A DNA stretch of 64,000 bases from Burkholderia sp. IMCC1007 (GTDB lineage Bacteria; Pseudomonadota; Gammaproteobacteria; Burkholderiales; Burkholderiaceae): NCBI RefSeq assembly GCF_027257875.1, contig NZ_JAPVQY010000007.1, forward strand, positions 124,001 to 188,000, read 5' to 3'. The notes beneath the pieces are model-generated. The model searched no databases, had not been told where the DNA came from, and saw only the letters and a list, made by a program, of their open reading frames with translations. A program made the translations under genes and the position numbers. Within the stretch, counting starts at the first letter, position 1; each line of letters starts with the position of its first letter. Below, piece by piece: positions 10,722 to 18,656 of this stretch.

Positions 10722-11918
10722 ATGAGCAGCAATCGAGGTGTCGTCTATCTTGGGCCGGGCCAGGTCGAAGTCCAGAAAATCGATTATCCGAAGATGGTCG
10801 ACCCGAGCGGCCGTGCGATCGGCCACGGCGTGATCCTGAAAGTGGTCAGCACGAACATCTGCGGCTCCGACCAGCACATGGTGCGCGGCCGTACGACCGC
10901 ACCGGTCGGCCTCGTGCTCGGTCACGAGATCACGGGCGAAGTGGTGGAAGTGGGCCGCGACGTCGAGACGCTGAAGCTCGGCGATCTCGTGTCGGTACCG
11001 TTCAACGTCGCGTGCGGCCGCTGCGCGATGTGCAAGGACACGCATACGGGCGTGTGCCTGAACGTGAACCCGTCGCGTGCCGGCGGCGCGTACGGCTACG
11101 TCGACATGGGCGGCTGGATCGGCGGCCAGGCCGAGTACGTGCTCGTGCCGTACGCCGATTTCAACCTGCTGAAATTCCCGGACCGCGACCAGGCGATGGC
11201 GAAGATCCGCGACCTGACCTGCCTGTCCGACATTCTGCCGACCGGTTATCACGGCGCGGTGAGCGCGGGCGTGAAGCCCGGCTCGACGGTCTACATCGCG
11301 GGCGCGGGCCCGGTCGGGATGGCGGCGGCCGCGTCGGCGCGCCTGCTCGGCGCGGCGGTGACGATCGTCGGCGACATGAACGCGGAACGCCTCGCGCATG
11401 CACGTGCGATGGGCTTCGAGACGGTCGACCTGTCGAAGGACGCGTCGCTCGGCGAGCAGATCGAGCAGATCCTCGGCGTGCCGGAGATTGACTGCGCGGT
11501 CGACTGCGTCGGCTTCGAGGCGCACGGCCACGGTTCGTCGGGCCACTCGGAGGAAGCGCCCGCGACGGTGCTGAACTCGCTGATGGAAATCACGCGCCCG
11601 GCCGGCGCGATCGGCATCCCGGGCCTGTACGTGACGGACGATCCGGGCGCGAAGGACAAGGCGGCGCAGCACGGCAGCCTGAGCATCCGCTTCGGCCTCG
11701 GCTGGGCGAAGTCGCATTCGTTCTTCACGGGTCAGACGCCGGTGCTGAAGTACAACCGCAACCTGATGCAGGCCATCCTGTTCGACCGTCTGCCGATCGC
11801 GAAGATCGTCAACGTCGAAGTGATCTCGCTCGATCAGGCGCCGGAAGGCTACAAGAAGTTCGACGGCGGCGCGCCGCGCAAATTCGTGATCGATCCGCAC
11901 GGTTTGCTGGCAGCCTGA
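10722..11918 (+). CDS. fdhA: Glutathione-independent formaldehyde dehydrogenase
   Basis: A 398-residue zinc-dependent medium-chain dehydrogenase that oxidises formaldehyde to formate with NAD and no added glutathione. Catalytic zinc ligands lie in NICGSDQHM (Cys46) and GHEITGE (His/Glu near 67), and the structural zinc cluster is in CGRCAMCKDTHTGVC (about 97-111). The Rossmann motif is YIAGAGPVGMAA near residue 190. The Pseudomonas putida-type insert GWIGGQAEYVLVPYADFNLLKFP is represented. GGAG lies 8 bases before the ATG. Betaine and dimethylglycine demethylation release formaldehyde, so its place near those genes makes sense. Confidence 0.95.
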   Translation: MSSNRGVVYLGPGQVEVQKIDYPKMVDPSGRAIGHGVILKVVSTNICGSDQHMVRGRTTAPVGLVLGHEITGEVVEVGRDVETLKLGDLVSVPFNVACGRCAMCKDTHTGVCLNVNPSRAGGAYGYVDMGGWIGGQAEYVLVPYADFNLLKFPDRDQAMAKIRDLTCLSDILPTGYHGAVSAGVKPGSTVYIAGAGPVGMAAAASARLLGAAVTIVGDMNAERLAHARAMGFETVDLSKDASLGEQIEQILGVPEIDCAVDCVGFEAHGHGSSGHSEEAPATVLNSLMEITRPAGAIGIPGLYVTDDPGAKDKAAQHGSLSIRFGLGWAKSHSFFTGQTPVLKYNRNLMQAILFDRLPIAKIVNVEVISLDQAPEGYKKFDGGAPRKFVIDPHGLLAA

Positions 11919-11940
11919 CGCACGAACAGCGCAATGAAGC

Positions 11941-11972
11941 GGGCGGCGCCGGAGACGGCGCCGCCCGTTTTT
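11941..11972 (+). terminator. Rho-independent terminator after fdhA
   Basis: A perfect 10-base stem GGGCGGCGCC / GGCGCCGCCC with a six-base loop (GGAGAC) is followed by G and five Ts. It lies 22 bases after the fdhA stop and separates it from the LysR gene. Confidence 0.9.
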
Positions 11973-12099
11973 GCTGTGCGGCAACGCGAGTCGCCGCCGC
12001 CGCTGCGCGTGCCGATCGCGATCGCAGCGGCCCGGCGTTTGCTGCGATAATCATCGCCCGATCCCCACCCTCTATCGCCGTCCGGCGGCGACCACACGG

Positions 12100-13014
12100 A
12101 TGGCCAAGTCACTTCCTCTCGCCGCGCTGCACACGTTCGTCGAAGTGGCCCGATGCGGCAGCATGAGGCAGGCGGCCGACCTGCTGTGCCTTTCGCCGGG
12201 CGCGGTCAGCCAGCACGTCCGCAATCTCGAGGACCGGCTCGCGGTGCGCCTGTTCGAGCGCACCGGCCGCGAACTCGAGCTGACCGGCACGGGCCGCGCG
12301 CTGTTCGACCAGCTCGCCGGCGGGTTCAACGAGATCGAAGCCGCGTGGGCGAACGTTCATGGCGCGAACCGACGCGTCGTGCGGCTCGCCGTGACGACCA
12401 CCGCGTCGTTCGCGAACACGTGGCTCGTGCAGCGCCTCGGCTCGTTCAACGCCGAATATCCCGAAATCGAAATCACCGTCGAGACCCGCGCGCAGCTGGT
12501 CGACCTGCGGCGCGACTACGTCGACGTCGCGATCCGCCACGGGCTGGGCCGTTATCCGGGGCACGCGGCGTTTCGCATCTGGACGCCCGAGATGTGGCCG
12601 GTCTGCAGCCCGCAACTGCTCGACGCCGCCCGCCCGATCCACACGCCGGCCGATTGCCTCGCGTATCCGCTGCTGCAGGATGCCGATCGCGCCGACTGGG
12701 CGCTGTGGCTGCGCACACAGGGGATCGAGGATGCGCGTACGCAGCGCGGCGCGAGCTTCAGCGAGGACGCGTTACTCATCAAGGCGGCCGTCGCCGGGCA
12801 GGGCATCGCGCTGGTCCGCGACATCTATGCACGCGACGAAGTCGCGGCGGGGCGGCTGGTGCGCGTGCTGGCGCAGCCGTGGCCGACCGAATTGTCCTAT
12901 TACGTCGTATGCAGCGAAGCGCGTCAGCACGAGTGGAAGATCGCCGCGTTCCGCGAGTGGCTCGCGCGCGAAATGGGCGAGCCCGACGACGACTCGCGCG
13001 ACCTATTGGCGTGA
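12100..13014 (+). CDS. LysR-family transcriptional regulator (GcvA-like)
   Basis: A 304-residue LysR regulator. The N-terminal winged helix-turn-helix covers about residues 5-64 (LAALHTFVEVARCGSMRQAA, then LSPGAVSQHVRNLEDRL). The effector domain follows, with the GcvA-subgroup feature WALWLRTQGI near residue 205 and a late GASFSEDALLIKAAVAGQG. The ATG follows a weak ribosome site. Its 3' end overlaps the 3' end of the convergent EamA transporter gene by 12 bases. The target is unknown. The transporter is not divergently arranged, so a direct link is only a possibility. Confidence 0.85.
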   Translation: MAKSLPLAALHTFVEVARCGSMRQAADLLCLSPGAVSQHVRNLEDRLAVRLFERTGRELELTGTGRALFDQLAGGFNEIEAAWANVHGANRRVVRLAVTTTASFANTWLVQRLGSFNAEYPEIEITVETRAQLVDLRRDYVDVAIRHGLGRYPGHAAFRIWTPEMWPVCSPQLLDAARPIHTPADCLAYPLLQDADRADWALWLRTQGIEDARTQRGASFSEDALLIKAAVAGQGIALVRDIYARDEVAAGRLVRVLAQPWPTELSYYVVCSEARQHEWKIAAFREWLAREMGEPDDDSRDLLA

Positions 13015-13890
13015 CCGGCGCACGACGCCTGCCGCGAACCCCTTGATCTTGCCGGTCGCGAGCGCGGTGCCGAGCAGGATGATCGCGCACCCGACGATCG
13101 TCTGCACGGTAATCGTCTCGTGCAGGAAGATCGCGCCCCATACCACGCCGAAGATCGGGATCAGGAACGTGACCGACGCCGCGTATTGCGCGCCGGCGCT
13201 GCGGATCAGCCCGAAATACAGCAGGTACGCGACGGCCGTGCAGATCGCGCCGAGCAGCACCACGGCGATCCATGCCGATGCGGGAACCGGCGCGTGCGGC
13301 CACATCGGCACCGCCAGCGGCACGAGCACGATCGCCGCGAACAGCTGGCTGCCGAACGCCGACACGAACGGCCGCACGTTCGCCAGTTTGCGCTTCGAGT
13401 AATGCGCGGCGAATCCGTACGACAGCGTCGCGAGCATCGCGGCCGCGATCGCGCGCGGGGCGCCGGGCGTGCCGGCGCCGATCGCGGAGCCGGCCAGCAC
13501 GACGACCCCGGCGAAGCCGACCGCGAGGCCGACTGCCTGCGGCTTCGTCAGCGGCGCGCGCAGCCACACGTACGCGACGAGCGCGGTCCACAACGGTGTC
13601 GTGGCGTTCAGGATCGAATCGGTGCCGGCGGACACGAACAGCGCCGCATAGGTCAGCAGGCAGAACGGCAGCGCCGAGTTGGCGATGCCGACGACGAACA
13701 GCGGCGCGGCATGCGTGCGGAATTCGCGTCGTGCATCCGCGCTGCGCAACACCGGCAGCAACAGCACGGCGGCGATCGCCACCCGCAGCGCGATCAGCGG
13801 CACGGCGCCGAACGACGGCGCACCCATGCGCATGAACAGAAACGACGCGCCCCAGATGGCTGCCAGGGTCACGAGCTGTAGTGCATTCAT
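13003..13890 (-). CDS. EamA/DMT-superfamily transporter
   Basis: A 295-residue ten-helix drug/metabolite transporter with two EamA repeats. The first begins at residue 1 (LQLVTLAAIWGASFLFMRMG, a classic first helix) and ends near 137. The second runs from about 150 and contains ICTAVAYLLYFGLIR and IFGVVWGAIFLHE, both typical. GGAG precedes the ATG by about 9 bases, and a strong 12-base-arm hairpin lies directly upstream of that site. Substrate cannot be deduced. Amino-acid or metabolite export is common in the family. Confidence 0.88.
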   Translation of the reverse strand: MNALQLVTLAAIWGASFLFMRMGAPSFGAVPLIALRVAIAAVLLLPVLRSADARREFRTHAAPLFVVGIANSALPFCLLTYAALFVSAGTDSILNATTPLWTALVAYVWLRAPLTKPQAVGLAVGFAGVVVLAGSAIGAGTPGAPRAIAAAMLATLSYGFAAHYSKRKLANVRPFVSAFGSQLFAAIVLVPLAVPMWPHAPVPASAWIAVVLLGAICTAVAYLLYFGLIRSAGAQYAASVTFLIPIFGVVWGAIFLHETITVQTIVGCAIILLGTALATGKIKGFAAGVVRRSRQ

Positions 13891-13900
13891 CGACGAACTC

Positions 13901-13930
13901 CGTTCAATGGGTCGGATAACCCATTGAACG
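13901..13930 (-). promoter_or_regulatory. Perfect 12-base inverted repeat before the EamA gene
   Basis: The arm CGTTCAATGGGT (13901-13912) is matched exactly by its complement at 13919-13930, with six bases between. Read on the minus strand, the dyad ends just before GGAG and 10 bases before the ATG. It is therefore either an operator at the transcription start or a leader hairpin touching the ribosome site. Both readings are inference. The symmetry itself is direct observation. Confidence 0.7.
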
Positions 13931-14019
13931 TCACGCGTGCGTCGCGATGCAAACCCGGTTTCGTGACGGCCGGTTTAGAAAAACGAATCGGCGCGGATGG
14001 GCACCGCGTGCTGTGTGGC

Positions 14020-14820
14020 TCAGTGTCCGTGATAGAGCATCGCCATTTGCGTCTCGCTCGCCGCCGCTCGCCGCCCATGACGCGTATGCGCGCTCACGCG
14101 GCGGATCGGATGCGTGCGCCGTACGGGGTTGGTGCCGCCTTTCCACTCGGCGACGCGAATGCCGGCCGCGCGTGCGCCGCCGGCGCGTGTACCGCCAGCG
14201 TGTGCGCCGCCCGGCGGGCGAGCCGCAGGCGCGTTGTGCGCGAGCATCGTTGGCGCGTGCCTGCCCGCGTCGGAGCGGTGCGACGGGGTGGCGGCGACCT
14301 GTGCGTCGTCGTCCGGATGCGCTGCATAAACGGGCGAAACGGGCGAAACGGGTGCGGCCACGACCGGCAACGTGGGCACGTCCGGGGCCTGCACGCTTGC
14401 GTCGACCGTCGTCGGGACCGGTGCGGCCGGGCCGCGACAGACGGGATCCGCCTTGCACATCTGGTCGAACGTCACGTAGCCGCCCACCATCAGCACGACG
14501 GTCAGGATGCTCAGCAGCGGCGCGCTCGACGCGCGCGGCCGCTTGAATGCCGCGCTGCGAACCGCCGCGGCGACGCGCGACGACCACGTCGGGACAGGCC
14601 GCCCGGCGTGCGCGGCGTGCGCGTCGTCGGTCCGCTCGCGCAGCGGATCGAACGGCCATCCGCTTTCGCCGCACACGGGGCAACGTTCGCGGGCACGGAA
14701 CGCCATGAAGCCGCAGTGTCGGCAGCGCTGGCTAACGGCATCGCGTGGCTCGGCACGCAGGTTCAGCGCGCCGCGTACGGTGTCGCGGGCGCGGACTTTC
14801 CGGTTGGGCAGGACTTGCAT
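14020..14820 (-). CDS. Zinc-ribbon, single-pass membrane protein with basic low-complexity tail
   Basis: I do not recognise a named family. The 266-residue product has an N-terminal zinc ribbon with paired cysteines (CRHC at about residue 33 and CPVC at about 47). One hydrophobic helix follows (LLSILTVVLMVGGYVTF, near 100-117), then a short region with two cysteines, a Pro/Ala/Val-rich linker and an Arg/Ala/Gly-rich tail. The ATG at 14820 is chosen because GAGG lies about 10 bases upstream. Longer in-frame starts have no site and would run into the neighbouring gene. The layout suggests an inner-membrane protein with the zinc finger in the cytoplasm. Coding potential is good at the 5' end and less sure for the tail. 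Confidence 0.65.
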   Translation of the reverse strand: MQVLPNRKVRARDTVRGALNLRAEPRDAVSQRCRHCGFMAFRARERCPVCGESGWPFDPLRERTDDAHAAHAGRPVPTWSSRVAAAVRSAAFKRPRASSAPLLSILTVVLMVGGYVTFDQMCKADPVCRGPAAPVPTTVDASVQAPDVPTLPVVAAPVSPVSPVYAAHPDDDAQVAATPSHRSDAGRHAPTMLAHNAPAARPPGGAHAGGTRAGGARAAGIRVAEWKGGTNPVRRTHPIRRVSAHTRHGRRAAASETQMAMLYHGH

Positions 14821-14828
14821 GATCGTTG

Positions 14829-16247
14829 CTACCTCGTTCGTTGCCGTTGCGCGAGCGTCCCGATGGTCTGCATCGCGTTCTCGACGGCGGGAGTCCACGG
14901 CCGGCCGTAGTTCAGCCGGACATAACGCCGAAACGCGCCCGTCGACGAAAAAATCGGGCCGGGCGCGAGGCTGACGCCGTTGTCCATCGCATCACCGAAC
15001 AGCCGCAGCGCGTCAACGCGCGGCGGCAGTTCGATCCACAAGAAATAGCCGCCGCTTGGCGCGAACACTTCGGTGCCGGGCGGGAAGTACGCGCGCACCG
15101 CCGCCAGCATCTGCGCCTGGTGCGCGGCGAGATTGCGCCGCAGCCGGCGCAGGAAGCGGTCGTACCCGCCGCTGCGCAGGTAGCTGGAGAGGGCCAGCTG
15201 CGCGGGCACGTCGGCAGCGGGCGCGGCCGCGTTCTTCACCGCGTGCACCTGCCTTGCATAGCGGCCTGCCGCGACCCAGCCGACCCGGAACCCAGGCGCG
15301 AGGCACTTCGAGAACGATCCGCAATGGAGCACGCGCCCGCTGTCGTCGTACAGCTTCGCGGGGCGTGTGGGCGTCGGGCCGAAATGCAGTTCGCCGAACA
15401 CGTCGTCCTCGATCAGCGGCACGTCGTGCGACGCGAGCAGGTCGATCAACGCGCGCTTGCGCTCGTCGGACAGCGTCGCGCCGGTCGGGTTGTGAAACGA
15501 CGTCATGAACCAGCACGCGCGCACCGGATGCATGGCGAGCGCGTCGGCGAGCGCATCGAGATCGAGACCGGTGCGCGGATCGACCGGGATTTCGACGGCC
15601 TTCAGATGCAGCCGCTGCACGGCCTGCAGCACTGCGGGGAAGGCCGGGCGTTCGATCGCGATGATGTCGCCGGGGCGCGTGAGCGCCTGCGCGCACAGCG
15701 TCAGCGCTTCGGACGCGCCGGTCGTGATGACGATTTCTTCCATCGGCAGCGACCCGCCCGCGTTCAGGTAGCGGCGCGCGATCTGGCGTCGCAGTGCTTC
15801 ATGGCCGGGCGGCAATCCGGCCAGCAGTTTCGCGCGGTCCATGCCGCGGGCCGCCGCCGCCACATACCGCCACAGGCTGCTCATCGGAAACAGCGTATAG
15901 CTGGCGAATGCGGAGCCGAGCGGCACGATGTCGTCGCACTTGAGCGAGTCGACCAGCCGGAACAGCGCTTCTTCCTTGACGGTCTCCGCTACGGCCGGCT
16001 TGCGCGGCACGTCGTCGGCCGACCGCACGCGGTCGTCATGGACATTCGCAACGAAATAGCCGGAACGCGCGCGCGCAGTGATCAGGCCCTCGCTTTCGAG
16101 CGTGTAGTACGCGCGAAACACGGTGGAAGGACTTACTCGGTAAGCGCGGCATGCCGAACGCACGGTCGGGATGCGTGCTCCGGCGGCGAGGTCGCCGCGC
16201 CGGATCGCATCGGCAATCGTCTGTGCGAGCTCCGCGTATCGCTTCAT
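14829..16247 (-). CDS. MocR-type regulator (GntR helix-turn-helix fused to aminotransferase domain)
   Basis: A 472-residue MocR/PdxR-family regulator. An N-terminal GntR winged helix (about residues 1-70: YAELAQTIADAIRRGDLAAG, then YRVSPSTVFRAYYTLESEGLI) is joined to a fold-type-I aminotransferase domain. The latter has ITTGASEALTLCAQAL, the FHNPTGATLS segment, and the pyridoxal-phosphate lysine in CGSFSKCLAPGFRVGW. A GGAGG site lies 7 bases before the ATG. Upstream is the divergent secreted-protein gene, and MocR regulators often control a divergent neighbour. The region between holds a dyad and a direct repeat. The effector and target remain unknown. Confidence 0.9.
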   Translation of the reverse strand: MKRYAELAQTIADAIRRGDLAAGARIPTVRSACRAYRVSPSTVFRAYYTLESEGLITARARSGYFVANVHDDRVRSADDVPRKPAVAETVKEEALFRLVDSLKCDDIVPLGSAFASYTLFPMSSLWRYVAAAARGMDRAKLLAGLPPGHEALRRQIARRYLNAGGSLPMEEIVITTGASEALTLCAQALTRPGDIIAIERPAFPAVLQAVQRLHLKAVEIPVDPRTGLDLDALADALAMHPVRACWFMTSFHNPTGATLSDERKRALIDLLASHDVPLIEDDVFGELHFGPTPTRPAKLYDDSGRVLHCGSFSKCLAPGFRVGWVAAGRYARQVHAVKNAAAPAADVPAQLALSSYLRSGGYDRFLRRLRRNLAAHQAQMLAAVRAYFPPGTEVFAPSGGYFLWIELPPRVDALRLFGDAMDNGVSLAPGPIFSSTGAFRRYVRLNYGRPWTPAVENAMQTIGTLAQRQRTR

Positions 16248-16356
16248 GCCTGCCCTCCGGCCGACCGCGGCCGTCGCTGAAAAAAGATTAGCACGGCCCG
16301 CGCCGCGTTCAATCCCACCCCCCATCGCTGATACGCCTGTCGCTGATCCGCAAATT

Positions 16357-16372
16357 CTCAGACCATTCTGAG
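16357..16372. promoter_or_regulatory. CTCAGA-CCAT-TCTGAG dyad in the MocR divergent region
   Basis: Perfect six-base arms surround four bases, followed by a pyrimidine-rich run (TCTTTTCTTC). The position, 110 bases upstream of the MocR start, suits an operator for either divergent gene. The function is not proven. Confidence 0.4.
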
Positions 16373-16405
16373 TCTTTTCTTCAGACAACCGAACGGGCAT
16401 GCTGC

Positions 16406-16469
16406 GCAAGTTTCGTTCCCGACGTGTTCGCACGTTCATTGCCGACGCTCGGGCAAGTTTCATTCCCGA
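16406..16469. repeat. Direct repeat GCAAGTTTCRTTCCCGA in the MocR divergent region
   Basis: Copies at 16406-16422 and 16453-16469 match at 16 of 17 bases (G or A at one position) with a 47-base period. MocR regulators are known to use direct repeats, so this is a candidate binding site upstream of the secreted-protein gene. Confidence 0.55.
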
Positions 16470-16578
16470 TGCCTGATCGATACGGAATTCCATGCAATCC
16501 GAAGCCGGATCAGTGACACCGCGCAGCGTGTGCGGGCCTTGTCTGCGGCGTCTTCACCTTTATCCGGAAGCAACCAGC

Positions 16579-17991
16579 GTGAAATCGAAGTTTTTGGCCG
16601 CGAGCCTCGTGGCCGGCGTTACCCTCCCCCTGTTCAGCGGCACCGCAGCGGCAGCCTGCATCAGCAATCCCCCGACTCAGTCGAACGCGTCATTCCCCGC
16701 GGCACTCACCGGCAAACTCGTCTATCACAGCTACGTCAAGTACGGTGACGGCACGAGCCAGTTGTTCCTGTACGATTTTTCCGCCCGTACGCTCACGCAA
16801 CTGAGCAAGAGCGCGTGGGGCATCACCGATCCGATGAACGGCGTGTTCAGCCCCGACGGCAAGTGGCTGGCGTTCATGGGTATCAGCAACGGCGCATGGA
16901 ACCTGTTCATGCTGCAGCTCGGTGCCGGCACGCCGCCCGTCAACCTGACGCACAGCACGGGCGCGACGCGCAACGAGGATCCGAAGTTCAGCACCGACGG
17001 CAAGACGCTCGTGTTCAAGCAGAACGGCGACGTGAAGCAGGGCACGCTGTCGTACACGAGCGCGGGCCCGGTATTCACGTCGGTCGTGAGCCTGACCAAC
17101 GCGCCGGCCGGCGCGGAGTACTCGATGCCGTTCCTCGCGCCGGACGCGAGCGCCGTGTATTACGCGACCGGCACCGGCGCGAACATGGGGCTGATGAAGC
17201 GCACGATCGCGACCGGCCAGACCGCCACGTTCGATCATCCGGCCGGGTTGCAGACCTACTATCCGATCGTGCGCGGCGACGGCATGGTGTTCTACGCGCG
17301 CTGGAAGGACACGGGCGGTGCCGATCAGATCTATGCGAAGACCGCGGATCCCGCATCGACGCCGAACGCGCTGCCGATCAACGACTGCGTCAGCAACAAC
17401 TCGGATCCGGCACCGGTGAGCGGTACGAACTACGTGTTCTTCTCGTCGACGACGGCGGGCGGCTACCAGCTCTACGTCGGCGACGTGACGACCGGCCAGC
17501 GCTGGAGCCTGTCGCAGTTCGGCGTGAACGCGGATGCGACCAAGGCGAAGCTCGGCTCGAGCTACTACGGCGGGCCGGCTGCTGCACAGCCGACGCTGCT
17601 GTCGCAGGGGCGTCCGGCTAGCGCATCGGCGAGCTACAACACATCGTTGACGGCGGACAAGGCGTTCGACGGCAACACGACGAGCACGCGTTGGGATTCG
17701 CCTGAAGGTACCGGCGTCGATCCGCAGTGGATCTCCGTCGATCTCGGTGCGGTGAAGAAGATCAGCAGCGTCGATCTCTACTGGGATGCGGGCGCGCTCG
17801 TCTACCAGATCCAGACGTCGAACGACAACGCGAACTGGACCACCGTCTACTCGACGAACAACGGCGTGTCGTACGGTCACGTGACGCTGCCGAACCTGAA
17901 TGCGCAGGGGCGCTACGTGCGGATGCTCGGCACGAAGCGCGCGACGCAGTGGGGGTATTCGCTCGACGAAATGCAGGTGTGGGGATCGTAA
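16579..17991 (+). CDS. Secreted TolB-like beta-propeller protein with C-terminal discoidin (F5/8 type C) domain
   Basis: A predicted 470-residue exported protein. With the GTG at 16579 (GGAAG 9 bases upstream) it begins with a clean signal peptide, VKSKFLAASLVAGVTLPLF, cleaved after GTAAAA. Residues about 45-330 carry WD/PD40-type blades (FSPDGKWLAFM, FSTDGKTLVFK, FLAPDASAVYYA). Residues about 340-470 form an F5/8 type C/CBM32-like domain (ASYNTSLTADKAFDGNTTSTRW, here quoted in part: TADKAFDGNTTSTRWDSPEG, then WISVDLG and YVRMLGTKRATQWGYSLDEM). Such domains bind carbohydrate. No catalytic domain is visible. It may bind polysaccharide outside the cell. Confidence 0.8.
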   Translation: MKSKFLAASLVAGVTLPLFSGTAAAACISNPPTQSNASFPAALTGKLVYHSYVKYGDGTSQLFLYDFSARTLTQLSKSAWGITDPMNGVFSPDGKWLAFMGISNGAWNLFMLQLGAGTPPVNLTHSTGATRNEDPKFSTDGKTLVFKQNGDVKQGTLSYTSAGPVFTSVVSLTNAPAGAEYSMPFLAPDASAVYYATGTGANMGLMKRTIATGQTATFDHPAGLQTYYPIVRGDGMVFYARWKDTGGADQIYAKTADPASTPNALPINDCVSNNSDPAPVSGTNYVFFSSTTAGGYQLYVGDVTTGQRWSLSQFGVNADATKAKLGSSYYGGPAAAQPTLLSQGRPASASASYNTSLTADKAFDGNTTSTRWDSPEGTGVDPQWISVDLGAVKKISSVDLYWDAGALVYQIQTSNDNANWTTVYSTNNGVSYGHVTLPNLNAQGRYVRMLGTKRATQWGYSLDEMQVWGS

Positions 17992-18076
17992 GAGGCGCTT
18001 TTCACGATCTGTGCATGGTGTCGGCTTCGGTGACGAGGCCGACGCAGGCGACGATGCGGGAAGGGAGAGGGCAGGA

Positions 18077-18097
18077 CGGCCCGTTTTGTGCGGGCCG
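18077..18097. terminator. Hairpin between convergent genes (possible terminator)
   Basis: Arms CGGCCCG and CGGGCCG flank a T-rich seven-base loop. It lies 86 bases after the propeller-protein stop and before the convergent small OmpA-like gene. There is no T run after the stem, so it is not a canonical terminator. Confidence 0.35.
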
Positions 18098-18116
18098 GTC
18101 TGTGCACGATGGACTG

Positions 18117-18656
18117 TCAGTGCTTCCTGGGTATCGGGTTCAGGTTCGGGCAGCAGTGATCGGGGCAACCCGGGCCGAACGTGATCTCGACCCGCCTCCC
18201 TGTATCGTCGAACTCACTCGCGGGAAACGGCAGCTCGTAGATTCGAGCGATGATGGAATTCCGTTCGCCTCGAATCGAAAATTGATCCAACGCAGCCTTG
18301 ACGTTTGCGGCACGTCTTTCAGCAAGCGCTTTCGGATCTTTCTCTGCCGGTTCTGCCAATCCGACAACCGACACTACATCGACAATGGAAAAGCGGTTGC
18401 GCATGCCGGTCGACCACACTGACAGCTTCGCCAGCTCGGCGACGGACAGGTCGCTTGAATCCTTGTCGAATCGAACGTCAAAGTCCCAGCCGGGCAAGTT
18501 CGACGGACCGTCACAGGCCCATGCGGTATGTGCGCAACTCAACGTGACTGCGATCGCAGTCAGGAATTTAGTCAATGTCAACGACGTGTCCCGCAATGCT
18601 GTCGGCACCCGGAAAAGAGTACTCGCATACGCAGATGCTCCATTCCCAGTCGTCAC
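18117..18656 (-). CDS. Small periplasmic OmpA-like domain protein
   Basis: The protein is up to 179 residues. The GTG at 18656 overlaps the TGA of the upstream frame, but the first 25 residues do not look like a leader. A TTG at 18581 would start directly at a signal peptide (LTLTKFLTAIAVTLSCAHTAWA, here in two parts: LTLTKFLTAI and AVTLSCAHTAWA). The mature part has the OmpA-C-like pattern FDVRFDKDSSDLSVAELAKL, a central strand VVSVVGLAE and helix LAERRAANVKAALDQF. It lacks the full peptidoglycan-binding consensus. It ends with a Cys-rich tail. It is a paralogue of the broken gene just upstream. Base composition is lower in GC than neighbours, suggesting transfer. The start is uncertain. Confidence 0.6.
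   Translation of the reverse strand: MTTGNGASAYASTLFRVPTALRDTSLTLTKFLTAIAVTLSCAHTAWACDGPSNLPGWDFDVRFDKDSSDLSVAELAKLSVWSTGMRNRFSIVDVVSVVGLAEPAEKDPKALAERRAANVKAALDQFSIRGERNSIIARIYELPFPASEFDDTGRRVEITFGPGCPDHCCPNLNPIPRKH

Larger units (their letters stand above)
16248..16578. other. Divergent regulatory region between the MocR gene and the secreted propeller protein
   Basis: About 330 bases with no gene. It contains a dyad at 16357-16372 and a 17-base direct repeat at 16406 and 16453, described separately. An in-frame ATG at 16492 could extend the downstream protein, but the extension does not look like a signal peptide. Confidence 0.6.
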
